Source of the DNA: Tardiphaga sp.
GTDB lineage: Bacteria; Pseudomonadota; Alphaproteobacteria; Rhizobiales; Xanthobacteraceae
DNA: 64,000 nucleotides
Assembly (NCBI RefSeq): GCF_028290495.1
Contig: NZ_JAQGJT010000151.1
Coordinates: 33,168-97,167, forward strand
Direction: 5' to 3'
Each line of letters starts with the position of its first letter. Positions within the stretch are counted from its first letter, which is position 1. The translations under genes were made by a program, and so were the position numbers. Positions 8,947-18,514 of this stretch are shown here, piece by piece. The notes beneath the pieces were generated by a model, which was given only the letters and a program-made list of their open reading frames with translations, was not told the DNA's origin and did no database searches.

Positions 8947-11355
8947 ATGCTGAGAATTTGGAATTGCATTGAGACGCAGCATGACTGGTGGCTGGTGCTG
9001 CTGGCGGCGACTGTGTGTTTTCTCACCAGCCTGACGGCGATCACGCTGTTTCAGCGCGCGCGCCGGGTACGAAATCGACCCCGCATTGTCTCGTTGATTG
9101 TCGCCGGCACGGTGACGGGTTTCGGCGTGTGGGCTACCCATTTCATCTCGATCCTGGCCTATACGCCGGGCTTTCCCGTGCAATACGATCCGATGATCAC
9201 CGCCTGCTCGCTGATCGCGGCGACGGTGATCACGACTGCCGGCTTTGCCGTCGCGCTGTTTGCGGAAACGCGACAGGGTGGGGTGGCCGGCGGCGCGCTG
9301 GTCGGCGCTGGAATCGGCTGCATGCATTATATGGGCATGGCGTCGCTGCGGATTCCCGCGGTCATCGTCTGGCAATCCGGTCTGGTGCTGGCCTCGATCC
9401 TGATCGGCGTGCTGTTCGGTGCGATGGCGATGATGGTCGCCCAGCGCCGCGCCACGCCGCTCAACGTAACCGCCGCGGCGTCACTGCTGGGGCTGGCGAT
9501 CATCCTGCATCACTTCGTGGGAATGGGCGCGATCGATCTGGTCCGTCAGGCCGGGATGTTCGACGATATGCGCCTGTTGTCGCCGGTCGCGCTGTCGGCG
9601 GCGATCGCCGCCTTCACGGCCGCGGTGGTGATCACCGGCCTGATCGGTGCGATGTCCGACCGTCGCAACCGGCGCGGTATGACCAAGCGCAACATGCAGC
9701 TCGACGCTGCGCTCAACAATATGGGCCAGGGCCTTTGCATGTTCGACGCGCAAGGTCGGCTCGAATTGTGGAACGACAGTTTCGTTCGGATGTATCGGTT
9801 GCCGCCGGGCGGACTGTTCGTCGGCGCTACGGTCGAGCAGGCGATGGCGGCGCGGCGTGCCGCGGGTATGCAGTTCGTCAATATGGACCGTTATGTCGAG
9901 CTGTTGAGCGGTGCGATCGGCGAACGCGTGCCGAGCAGCCAGACCGCCGAATTGTCCGACGGCCGCATTATCAACGTTCGCTACCGCCCGATGACATCAG
10001 GCGGATGGCTGGCGACCCATGCCGACATCACCGAGCGCAAGCTGAGCGAAGCCCGCATCGTGCACGTGGCGCGGCACGATCTTCTCACCGATCTGCCCAA
10101 CCGCATCGCCTTGAACGAGCATCTGGCGCAGATATTCATCGAGGCCTCCGCAGGGCAGAATTCATTTGCGGTGGCTCGGCTGGATATCGACCGCTTCAAG
10201 GAGATCAACGACGCCTTCGGGCAGGCCACCGGAGACGCCGTGATCGCGGAGCTGGCGAAGCGGCTGAAGAATGCGTGCAACGGCGCATTCCTGGCGCGGC
10301 CCGGCGGCGACGAGTTCTGTATCGTGTCCCTGCTCGGCGCTGAGCCGCGGACCGCGGAGGATCTGTGCGCCCGGCTGTCGGCGGTGCTGAACAATGTGAT
10401 GCAGATCCACAGCCGCTCGATCCAGGTCAGTTGCACCATCGGCATCAGTATTTTCCCGCAGGACGGCGATGATGTCGAAAATCTGGTCGCGCATGCTGAT
10501 TTCGCGCTGTACCGCGCCAAAGAAGCCGACCGTGGCACCATTCGCTTCTTCGAGGCGCAGATGGATCAGGACATCCGCGAGAAACGCCTGCTGCAGCGCG
10601 ACCTCGTGGTGGCGATCGAGAACAAGCAGTTTGAACTCTACTACCAGCCGCAGGCGACGATTGACGGCGTCATCGTTGCCTTCGAGGTGCTGATCCGCTG
10701 GCATCATCCGGAGCGCGGCCTGGTGTCGCCCGGCATCTTCATTCCGATCGCGGAGGAGACCGGATTGATCGGCGCGATCGACGAATGGGTGCTGCGCGAG
10801 GCCTGTCGCGAGGCGGCGAGCTGGGCCAATGACCTGTCGATCGCAATCAACCTGTCGCCGGTGGATTTCCGTCGTGGCGATGTCGTGGCCATGCTGATGA
10901 ACGTGCTGATGGAGACCGGTCTCAGCCCGGAGCGTGTCGAGATCGAGATCACCGAAGGCGTGATGATCGAGGATGTCGGCCGCGCGGTCTCGATCCTGCG
11001 CCGGATCAAGGAACTCGGCGTCCGCGTGGCGATGGACGATTTCGGCACTGGCTATTCGTCGCTGAGCTACCTGCAGTCGTTTCCGTTCGACAAGATCAAG
11101 ATCGACCAGACCTTTGTCGCCAAGATCGACAACAACCCGCAATCCGCCGCGATCATCCACGCCATCATCGGGCTCGGCCGCTCGCTGCATCTGCCGGTGA
11201 TCGCAGAAGGCGTCGAGACCGAGGGGCAACTGGCGTTCCTGGCTGCGGAAGGCTGCGCGGAGGTCCAGGGCTACCTGATCGGCCGCCCGCAACCGATCGC
11301 GCACTACCGCAACGTGGTGGTCGGCAAGGATACCAGGGTGAAGCGCGCAGGATAG
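8947..11355 (+). CDS. MHYT-PAS-GGDEF-EAL bifunctional c-di-GMP enzyme
   Basis: MHYMGM and related MHYT repeats in N-terminal membrane region; degenerate GGDEF (RPGGDEFCI) and EAL-type (FEVLIRWHHPERG, DDFGTGYSSLSYL) motifs; alternative upstream start 8917. Confidence 0.93.
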   Translation: MLRIWNCIETQHDWWLVLLAATVCFLTSLTAITLFQRARRVRNRPRIVSLIVAGTVTGFGVWATHFISILAYTPGFPVQYDPMITACSLIAATVITTAGFAVALFAETRQGGVAGGALVGAGIGCMHYMGMASLRIPAVIVWQSGLVLASILIGVLFGAMAMMVAQRRATPLNVTAAASLLGLAIILHHFVGMGAIDLVRQAGMFDDMRLLSPVALSAAIAAFTAAVVITGLIGAMSDRRNRRGMTKRNMQLDAALNNMGQGLCMFDAQGRLELWNDSFVRMYRLPPGGLFVGATVEQAMAARRAAGMQFVNMDRYVELLSGAIGERVPSSQTAELSDGRIINVRYRPMTSGGWLATHADITERKLSEARIVHVARHDLLTDLPNRIALNEHLAQIFIEASAGQNSFAVARLDIDRFKEINDAFGQATGDAVIAELAKRLKNACNGAFLARPGGDEFCIVSLLGAEPRTAEDLCARLSAVLNNVMQIHSRSIQVSCTIGISIFPQDGDDVENLVAHADFALYRAKEADRGTIRFFEAQMDQDIREKRLLQRDLVVAIENKQFELYYQPQATIDGVIVAFEVLIRWHHPERGLVSPGIFIPIAEETGLIGAIDEWVLREACREAASWANDLSIAINLSPVDFRRGDVVAMLMNVLMETGLSPERVEIEITEGVMIEDVGRAVSILRRIKELGVRVAMDDFGTGYSSLSYLQSFPFDKIKIDQTFVAKIDNNPQSAAIIHAIIGLGRSLHLPVIAEGVETEGQLAFLAAEGCAEVQGYLIGRPQPIAHYRNVVVGKDTRVKRAG

Positions 11356-11380
11356 TCGGCGGGGGAGGCGACGTGCGCCA

Positions 11381-11842
11381 TCACACCGGCAGGGCGATCG
11401 AGTATTTTACCTGGCTGAGCGCGAAGCTCGATTCGATCGAGGCGATGCCGTCGAGCCGGGTCAGCTTGGTCTTCAGGAACGTCTCGTAGGACGACAGGTC
11501 CGCCGCCACCACGCGCAGCAAATAGTCGCGGTTGCCGGTCATCAGATAGCATTCCAGCACTTCCTCCCAGCCGGAGATCGCTTTGGCGAAACGTTCGAGG
11601 TCCTCTTCCTTCTGCCGGACCAGCTTGATCGAGATGAACACGCTGACGTGCAGCCCAAGCGATTTCTGGTCAACCAGCGCCATGTAGCGCGTGATGACGC
11701 CGCGCTCCTCCAGCAGCTTGACGCGGCGGTGGCACGGCGAAACCGACAGCCCGACCTTCTCGGCGAGCTCCTGCATCGTCATGCGGCTGTCGGCCTGGAG
11801 CTGGGCCAGAATCTTGCGGTCGATGGCATCAAGCGCGGGCAT
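11381..11842 (-). CDS. Lrp/AsnC family transcriptional regulator
   Basis: MPALDAIDRKILAQLQADSRMTMQELAEKVGLSVSPCHRRVKLLEERGVI. Confidence 0.95.
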   Translation of the reverse strand: MPALDAIDRKILAQLQADSRMTMQELAEKVGLSVSPCHRRVKLLEERGVITRYMALVDQKSLGLHVSVFISIKLVRQKEEDLERFAKAISGWEEVLECYLMTGNRDYLLRVVAADLSSYETFLKTKLTRLDGIASIESSFALSQVKYSIALPV

Positions 11843-11890
11843 TGGGATGAATCCGGGAAATGGAAGCTTGAACCATCCATTTATCCCAAT
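11841..11890. promoter_or_regulatory. Nested inverted repeat, candidate Lrp operator in divergent promoter
   Basis: ATTGGGAT-N9-AAATGGA-N11-TCCATTT-ATCCCAAT, both arm pairs perfect complements; overlaps lrp-type gene start. Confidence 0.5.
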
Positions 11891-11979
11891 ATAGCTGCCT
11901 TTGTCGCGTGTCTTTGAGAAGTTTCGCCCGGGGGCGCTGCTAGACTGCGGGTAATCAACACGCAGCAAGCGAGAGCGCC

Positions 11980-14337
11980 ATGCCGATCGAGCCCCAACGT
12001 CTGCAAACCCTGACGGCATTGGCGCGCAAGGCGCTGTGGCTGTCGTCCTGGACCATCCACAACGCCAACCACATCCGCCCCAACGCCGACGGCCTCAAGG
12101 TCGGCGGCCATCAGGCTTCATCCGCGTCGCTCGCAACGATCATGTCGGCGCTGTACTTCTCTGTGCTGAAGCCGGTGGACCGCGTCGCGGTGAAGCCGCA
12201 CGCCTCGCCGGTGTTCCACGCCATCCAGTATCTGTTCGGCCACCAGACCCGCGAGAAACTGGAGAATTTCCGGGGCTTCAAGGGCGCGCAGAGCTATCCG
12301 TCGCGCACCAAGGACATCGACGACGTCGATTTCTCCACCGGCTCGGTCGGGCTCGGCGTCGCGCAGACGCTGTTTTCCTCCCTGGTACAGGACTACGTGT
12401 CCGCGCACGGCTGGATGAAGGACCGGCCGGAAGGCCGCATGATCGCGCTGGTAGGCGACGCCGAGATGGACGAGGGCAATATCTTCGAGGCGCTACTGGA
12501 AGGCTGGAAGCACGGCTTGCGCAATACCTGGTGGATCGTCGACTACAACCGCCAGAGTCTGGATGCGGTGGTCCGCGAAGGCCTGTGGGAGAAGTTCGAA
12601 TCCATGTTCCGCAATTTCGGCTGGGACGTGGTGATCGTGAAATACGGCCGGCTGATGCAGTCGGCCTTTGCCGAGCCCGGCGGCGAGGCGCTGCGCCACT
12701 GGATCGATCACTGCCCGAACGCGATGTATGCGGCGTTGTGCTTCCAGGGCGGCGCGGCGTTCCGCAAGCGGCTCAACGACGAGATCGGCGATCAGGGCGC
12801 GGTGTCCCGGCTGATCGAGGCGCGCAGCGATGAGGAATTGCTGGCGCTGATGTCCAATCTCGGTGGCCACGACATGGCCAGCATGATCGAGGCGTTCGAG
12901 GCGATCGACCATGACCGCCCGGTGTGCTTCATCGCCTACACCATCAAGGGCGTCGGCCTGCCGTTCCAGGGCCACAAGGACAACCATGCCGGCCTGATGA
13001 CGCCGGCGCAGATGGAAAAATGGCGCGAGGCGCAGAACATCCGCCCCGGCCATGAATGGGACAGATACGAGGGCCTGACGCAGGACGCTTCGACGCTGGA
13101 TGCGTTCCTCGACGCCGCGCCGTTCAACCAGCAGGGCAAGCGGCGGCTGAGCGCAGATGCCATCGAGGTGCCCGCGCATCTCGCCTTCAAGCCGGCGCCG
13201 TCGATGTCGACGCAGCAGGGCTTTGGCCTGGTGCTGAACGAACTGGCGCGCGGCGATACGGAACTGGCGTCGCGCATCGTCACGGCCTCGCCGGATGTCA
13301 CGGTCTCGACCAATCTCGGCGCCTGGGTAAACCGCCGAGGGCTGTTCGCGCGCGCGGAGAAGGCCGACCTGTTCCGCAGCGAGAAGATTCCCTCGACTTT
13401 CAACTGGGACTTCTCGCCGAAGGGTCAGCACATCGAACTGGGCATTGCCGAGAGCAATCTCTTTCTGCTGATGTCGGCGCTCGGCCTGTCGTCGTCGATC
13501 AACGGCGTCCGTCTGCTGCCGATCGCGACCCTGTACGATCCCTTCATCAGTCGCGCGCTCGATCAGCTCAACTACGCCTGCTACCAGGATGCCCGTTTCA
13601 TGGTGGCGGCGACGCCGTCCGGCGTCACGCTGGCGCCGGAAGGCGGCGCGCACCAGTCGATAGCCACGCCCTTGATCGGCATCGCGCAAGACGGGCTGGC
13701 GTCGTTCGAGCCGGCCTTTGTCGATGAACTCGCCGTCATCATGGGCTGGGGTTTTGCGCATATGCAGGCGGAGGACGGCGGCGCGGTCTATCTGCGGCTG
13801 TCGACGCGGACCATCGAACAGCCCGCCCGCATGATGACGCCTGAATTGCAGCAGGGCATCACTGACGGCGCCTACTGGCTGCGCCAACCGGGCGCCAATT
13901 GCGACCTCGTCATTGCCTATACTGGCGCGCTGGCGCCGGAGGCGATCGAGGCCACCGGCCTGCTAGGCGACAGCCACCGCGACATCGGCCTGCTGGCGAT
14001 CACCTCGGCGGACCGGCTGCACGCCGGCTGGACCGCCGCGCGAAAAATTCGCCGCGACAGGCGCAACCCGCAGCACCGCAGCCACATCGAGCAACTGCTG
14101 GCGCCGCTGCCGCGCGATTGCGGCATCGTCAGCGTGATCGATGGCCATCCGGCGACATTGGGCTGGCTCGGCAGCGTCGGCGGTCACAGGCAGGAAGCGC
14201 TCGGCGTCGAGCATTTCGGCCAGACCGGCACGCTGCAGGATCTCTACCGTCACCACGGCATCGACGCCAACGCTATCATCGACGCGGCGGAGGGCCTCAG
14301 CGGCGTGCCGGTACTGCACCGGAAGATGGCGGTGTAG
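11980..14337 (+). CDS. Homodimeric pyruvate dehydrogenase E1-like / MdeB-like 2-oxoacid dehydrogenase (transketolase-fold TPP enzyme)
   Basis: 785 aa; SSASLATIMSALYF, ALVGDAEMDEGNIFEALLEG, NTWWIVDYNRQSLD, GVGLPFQGHKDNHAGLM motifs as in AceE-type E1. Confidence 0.85.
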   Translation: MPIEPQRLQTLTALARKALWLSSWTIHNANHIRPNADGLKVGGHQASSASLATIMSALYFSVLKPVDRVAVKPHASPVFHAIQYLFGHQTREKLENFRGFKGAQSYPSRTKDIDDVDFSTGSVGLGVAQTLFSSLVQDYVSAHGWMKDRPEGRMIALVGDAEMDEGNIFEALLEGWKHGLRNTWWIVDYNRQSLDAVVREGLWEKFESMFRNFGWDVVIVKYGRLMQSAFAEPGGEALRHWIDHCPNAMYAALCFQGGAAFRKRLNDEIGDQGAVSRLIEARSDEELLALMSNLGGHDMASMIEAFEAIDHDRPVCFIAYTIKGVGLPFQGHKDNHAGLMTPAQMEKWREAQNIRPGHEWDRYEGLTQDASTLDAFLDAAPFNQQGKRRLSADAIEVPAHLAFKPAPSMSTQQGFGLVLNELARGDTELASRIVTASPDVTVSTNLGAWVNRRGLFARAEKADLFRSEKIPSTFNWDFSPKGQHIELGIAESNLFLLMSALGLSSSINGVRLLPIATLYDPFISRALDQLNYACYQDARFMVAATPSGVTLAPEGGAHQSIATPLIGIAQDGLASFEPAFVDELAVIMGWGFAHMQAEDGGAVYLRLSTRTIEQPARMMTPELQQGITDGAYWLRQPGANCDLVIAYTGALAPEAIEATGLLGDSHRDIGLLAITSADRLHAGWTAARKIRRDRRNPQHRSHIEQLLAPLPRDCGIVSVIDGHPATLGWLGSVGGHRQEALGVEHFGQTGTLQDLYRHHGIDANAIIDAAEGLSGVPVLHRKMAV

Positions 14338-14340
14338 GCT

Positions 14341-14419
14341 GTCGTGGCCGGGCTTGTCCCGGCCATCCACGATGTCCTGCGAGAACGTGGATGCCCGGCA
14401 CAGGGCCGGGCATGACGAC
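14341..14419. repeat. Palindromic intergenic repeat (GTCGTGGCCGGGCTTGTCCCGGCCATCCACG...CGTGGATGCCCGG...CCGGGCATGACGAC)
   Basis: Imperfect inverted repeat in noncoding gap between convergent genes. Confidence 0.7.
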
Positions 14420-14439
14420 CTCAAAGTCCGTGCTCGATC

Positions 14440-14676
14440 TCAAAACGCCTTGAAGGTGATGATCGTATGGGTGTCCTGGATGCCCGGGATGGTCTGCACC
14501 TTTTCGTTGACGAAATGGCCGATATCGGTGGCGTTATCGACGTAGAATTTCACCAGCAGGTCGTAGTGGCCGGCGGTGGAATAGATTTCCGAAGCGATTT
14601 CGGCTTCGGCCAGTGCATTGGCGACGGCATAGGACTGGCCAAGCTTGCACTTGAACTGGACAAAGAAGGGGACCAT
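14440..14676 (-). CDS. Stand-alone Lrp/AsnC ligand-binding (RAM) domain protein
   Basis: 78 aa, MVPFFVQFKCKLGQSYAVANALAEAEIASEIYSTAGHYDLLVKFYVD...TIPGIQDTHTIITF; no HTH. Confidence 0.88.
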   Translation of the reverse strand: MVPFFVQFKCKLGQSYAVANALAEAEIASEIYSTAGHYDLLVKFYVDNATDIGHFVNEKVQTIPGIQDTHTIITFKAF

Positions 14677-14829
14677 CGGGATTCTCCGGAGATATGCGAT
14701 TTGGCCGCCATCAAGCCCAAAACAGGGGGCCGTGGCAAGCCGGCCAGCCGGCGTGGTTGCCGCTCCATGCAGGGCGGGCTAGGACTGCCGGATCAGGCGG
14801 CATCCGCCGGGGTTCATGCGAGTTTGCCG

Positions 14830-15630
14830 ATGTCCACGCCCGTTGCGCTCACCATTGCCGGTTCGGATTCCTCGGGCGGCGCCGGCATTCAGGCCGATCT
14901 CAAGACTTTCGCCGCGTCGGGCGTCTATGGCGCCTCGGTGATCACCGCGCTGACCGCGCAGAACACGCGCGGCGTCACCGGCGTGCATCCGGTGCCGGCC
15001 GGCTTTGTCACCGAACAGATCGATGCGGTGTTCGACGATCTCGACGTCGGCGCCGTGAAGATCGGTATGGTCGCGCAGCGCGACGTAATCGCGGCAATTG
15101 CCGCCGGGCTGAGGCGCTGGACGCCGAAGCATGTGGTGCTCGATCCGGTGATGGTTGCCACTTCAGGCGATCGTCTGCTGGCGCCCGAGGCGATCGAGGC
15201 TTTGCGAACAACGCTGATTCCGCTGGCCGACATCATCACGCCGAATCTCCCGGAAGCCGCCGCTTTGCTCGACGAGCCGATCGCCGTCAGCGAAGCTGAC
15301 ATCGCAGCGCAGGGCCAGCGCCTGCTGGCGCTCGGTTGCAAGGCGGTGCTGATCAAGGGCGGCCACGGGACCAGTGCGCAGAGCATCGATTATCTCGTGA
15401 CGCGCGACAAACTGGTGGCGCTGCCGGCGCAGCGCATCGCGACATCAAACACCCACGGCACCGGCTGCACGCTGTCTTCCGCCATCGCCGCGGCGCTGGC
15501 GAAGGGCGGCGAGATGGAAGTCGCGGTGAATTTTGCCAAGGCCTATGTCACGCAAGCCATCGCCGAGGCCGATCGTTTCAGCGTCGGACACGGCCACGGC
15601 CCGGTGCATCACTTCCACGCTTATTACTGA
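14830..15630 (+). CDS. thiD: Hydroxymethylpyrimidine / phosphomethylpyrimidine kinase
   Basis: MSTPVALTIAGSDSSGGAGIQADLKTFAASGVYG...KGGH...NTHGTGCTLSSAIAA. Confidence 0.95.
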   Translation: MSTPVALTIAGSDSSGGAGIQADLKTFAASGVYGASVITALTAQNTRGVTGVHPVPAGFVTEQIDAVFDDLDVGAVKIGMVAQRDVIAAIAAGLRRWTPKHVVLDPVMVATSGDRLLAPEAIEALRTTLIPLADIITPNLPEAAALLDEPIAVSEADIAAQGQRLLALGCKAVLIKGGHGTSAQSIDYLVTRDKLVALPAQRIATSNTHGTGCTLSSAIAAALAKGGEMEVAVNFAKAYVTQAIAEADRFSVGHGHGPVHHFHAYY

Positions 15631-15831
15631 AGCCGACCGCCGCTGATCGGCGTCGGTGCTGCAACTCAACGCGCCCATCTGCCGAGCTTCGACTCGAAAA
15701 GGATTGCTATTGCACCTACAAGTTGCGACTGTGTGCATCTCGGTTAGCGAGATTTGATCTGCCTTTCGCTTCGCTTTTTCATTTCGATACTATTGAACAA
15801 AAACGCATTTTTGAAGGATAGGCGGTGATTT

Positions 15832-16854
15832 ATGCGCCTGAAACCTGCGTTAGAGTCGGTTGCCCGACTGGTGCTTGTGCTAGGTGGAAGCCTCACGTTG
15901 CTCATCTCCGGAAACGCGTGCGCACAGGCGCCGAACGTATCTGCGCCGTCGGCAACGCCGCCACCGGAATCGATCCTTTTCTGGGCCTATCCGTGGGATA
16001 CTACTTTCAATCCGCCGCCTGCCGATGACGTGTTGCAGCGTCTTCCGGGAAGCGCGGCGGCGTACAGTTCGGTGCAGTCCCGCAATCTGTTCCTGGCGCC
16101 GGACTGGCATCCCGACGATCATCCGCCGATGCCGGAGATCGTCGCGCTGGGACGCAAGCCCGACGTTCGGGCGTGCGGATCGTGTCATCGTGCGGACGGT
16201 GCGGGAGGGCCCGAAAACGCCAGCCTCGCCGGGTTGCCCGCGGCCTATATGGTTCAGCAGATCGCCGATTTCAAAAATGGCACGAGGAAATTCTCCGGTC
16301 CGCCGAGGACGGCTGTGACGCTGATGGTCGCGGTGGCCAAGGCCATGACTGAAGCCGAATCGCAAACTGCGGCGGACTATTTTTCAGCGCTGACGCTCAA
16401 GAAGAATATCAAGGTCATCGAAAGCGATTCCGTGCCCGAGACCTACGTTGCCCGGCTGTTTTTCGCCAAGCAGCCGGCTGGCGGCACCGAGCCGCTCGGT
16501 CCGCGCATCATCGAAGTGCCTGACGATGTCGTGCAATTTGAACTCCGCGACACGCGATCGCAATTCACCGCTTATGTACCTGTTGGAAGCATCAAACGGG
16601 GGAAGGCTCTGGCGGCTGTCGCAAACGGCGCCGTCCAGCCCTGTGCCACCTGCCACGGCGAGGACCTCAGAGGGGTTGCCGATATTCCCAGGATTGCAGG
16701 GCGGTCGCCGAGCTATCTGGCGCGTCAGCTGTACGACTTCCAGCACGGGGCCCGGACGTCAGACCTGAGCGCGTTGATGAAGCCAATGGTCGAGGGGCTG
16801 TCGCAAGACGACATCGTTTCGCTGGCCGCTTACGTGGCGTCGCTCGATCCCTGA
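15832..16854 (+). CDS. Diheme cytochrome c family protein
   Basis: Signal-peptide-like N-terminus and two CxxCH motifs (CGSCH, CATCH). Confidence 0.88.
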   Translation: MRLKPALESVARLVLVLGGSLTLLISGNACAQAPNVSAPSATPPPESILFWAYPWDTTFNPPPADDVLQRLPGSAAAYSSVQSRNLFLAPDWHPDDHPPMPEIVALGRKPDVRACGSCHRADGAGGPENASLAGLPAAYMVQQIADFKNGTRKFSGPPRTAVTLMVAVAKAMTEAESQTAADYFSALTLKKNIKVIESDSVPETYVARLFFAKQPAGGTEPLGPRIIEVPDDVVQFELRDTRSQFTAYVPVGSIKRGKALAAVANGAVQPCATCHGEDLRGVADIPRIAGRSPSYLARQLYDFQHGARTSDLSALMKPMVEGLSQDDIVSLAAYVASLDP

Positions 16855-17007
16855 AGCGCGGCCTTTGTCAAATCTGCCATCGACCACGGAACTGGCCTCG
16901 TCATTGATATCTGCGACATCCTGTCGTCGATATGTCGCACGGACTTGATACCACCCGATCAGCATCGAATTGTCCGATTCTTCCGGACCTGCTGAACGGG
17001 TGGCCGC

Positions 17008-17664
17008 ATGGCGACGCTGGATCTCGATACTTCCGTAGTGGCGAACGCCTATGCCAAATGGGCGCCGATCTATGACGCGGTGTGCGGGCCGGTGATGCTG
17101 AAGGGCCGCCGTGCGGCGGCCGCGGCAGCACGCGGGGTCGGCGGCAGAATCCTCGAAGTTGGCGTCGGCACCGGATTGTCGTTCGACGATTACGACGCGA
17201 CCACCGAAATTACCGGCATCGACCTCAGCGCGCCGATGCTGGACAAGGCCCGCGCCAAAATGGCGAGCGGACGTTATCCCTGGGTCAAATCGGTGCAGCA
17301 GATGGATGCGCATGCGATGGCGTTTGCGGATGCGACGTTCGACTGCGTCGTCGCGCAGTTCGTCATCACGCTGGTGGAAAATCCCGAGCAGGTATTGTCC
17401 GAATGCCACCGCGTGGTGCGACCGGGTGGCCGGATCATTCTGGTCAACCACCTCTATTCGGAAACCGGCCTCGCCGCTGCGGTGGAGCGCTGGGCCGCGG
17501 TCAAGACGCGCGCGATGGGGCTGCGGCCCGAGTTTCCGTTCGCGCGGCTGCAGGCCTGGTCGCAGTCCCATTCGGAATCGATCCTGCTGGAACGGCGCAA
17601 GCTGGCGCCGTTCGGTATCTATACGCTGGTGACTTTTGAACGCGCGGCCGCGCTTGCGGCGTAG
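17008..17664 (+). CDS. pmtA: Class I SAM-dependent methyltransferase, PmtA-like phosphatidylethanolamine N-methyltransferase
   Basis: 218 aa; ILEVGVGTGLSFDDY SAM motif, VRPGGRIILVNHLYSE. Confidence 0.8.
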   Translation: MATLDLDTSVVANAYAKWAPIYDAVCGPVMLKGRRAAAAAARGVGGRILEVGVGTGLSFDDYDATTEITGIDLSAPMLDKARAKMASGRYPWVKSVQQMDAHAMAFADATFDCVVAQFVITLVENPEQVLSECHRVVRPGGRIILVNHLYSETGLAAAVERWAAVKTRAMGLRPEFPFARLQAWSQSHSESILLERRKLAPFGIYTLVTFERAAALAA

Positions 17665-17704
17665 CGTCATCAAGGCGTCATGAGGCTCTGTTAGTCGCTC
17701 CAAT

Positions 17705-18514
17705 ATGGAAACAGACGTGATGAGTGAAGGCAACGAACGACGCTTTCGCACCTTGTTTATCTCCGACGTGCATCTGGGCGCCCGGGGTTCGCAAGCCGAC
17801 CGGCTGCTGGATTTTCTCCGCACCCACGACGCAGACACCATCTATCTCGTCGGCGACATCGTCGATGGCTGGGCGCTGAAGTCGGGCTGGCACTGGCCGC
17901 AATCCCACAATGACTTCGTGCAGAAGATGCTGCGCAAGGCGCGCAAGGGCGCCAAGATCATCTACGTGCCCGGCAACCACGACGAATTCCTGCGCAATTA
18001 TTACGGCACGCATTTCGGCGGCATCGACGTGGTCGAGACCGCGATCCACGAGGGCGTTGATGGCAGGCGCTATCTGGTGATCCACGGCGACATCTTCGAT
18101 CTCGTGGTGCAGAACGCGCGCTGGCTCGCCCATCTCGGCGATAAGGCCTACGATTTCGCGATCCAGATGAACCGTCTCGTCAATGCCTTCCGGAAATGGT
18201 TCGGCGTTCCGTACTGGTCGCTGTCGCAATGGGCCAAGCTGAAGGTCAAGAACGCCGTCAACTTCATCGGCGCGTTCGAGGAGACGCTGGCCACCGAAGC
18301 CCGCCGGCAAGGCGCCGACGGCGTCATCTGCGGCCACATCCACTATGCGACGATCCGCGACGAGCACGGCATCCGCTACATGAATTGCGGCGACTGGGTC
18401 GAGAGCTGCACGGCGCTCGTCGAGCATGAAGACGGCCGCTTCGAGATCATCACCTGGACCGATCCGTTGCACCGTGCCGCGCCGGTGCGCGCCGTCGCCG
18501 CAAAGGCCGCGTGA
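17705..18514 (+). CDS. UDP-2,3-diacylglucosamine diphosphatase-like metallophosphoesterase
   Basis: FISDVHLG, YLVGDIVDGW, YVPGNHDEF, CGHIHYATI metallophosphoesterase motifs. Confidence 0.85.
   Translation: METDVMSEGNERRFRTLFISDVHLGARGSQADRLLDFLRTHDADTIYLVGDIVDGWALKSGWHWPQSHNDFVQKMLRKARKGAKIIYVPGNHDEFLRNYYGTHFGGIDVVETAIHEGVDGRRYLVIHGDIFDLVVQNARWLAHLGDKAYDFAIQMNRLVNAFRKWFGVPYWSLSQWAKLKVKNAVNFIGAFEETLATEARRQGADGVICGHIHYATIRDEHGIRYMNCGDWVESCTALVEHEDGRFEIITWTDPLHRAAPVRAVAAKAA

Noticed and set aside
12493-13887. 464-aa minus-strand ORF
   Set aside because: Antisense of the PDH-E1-like gene
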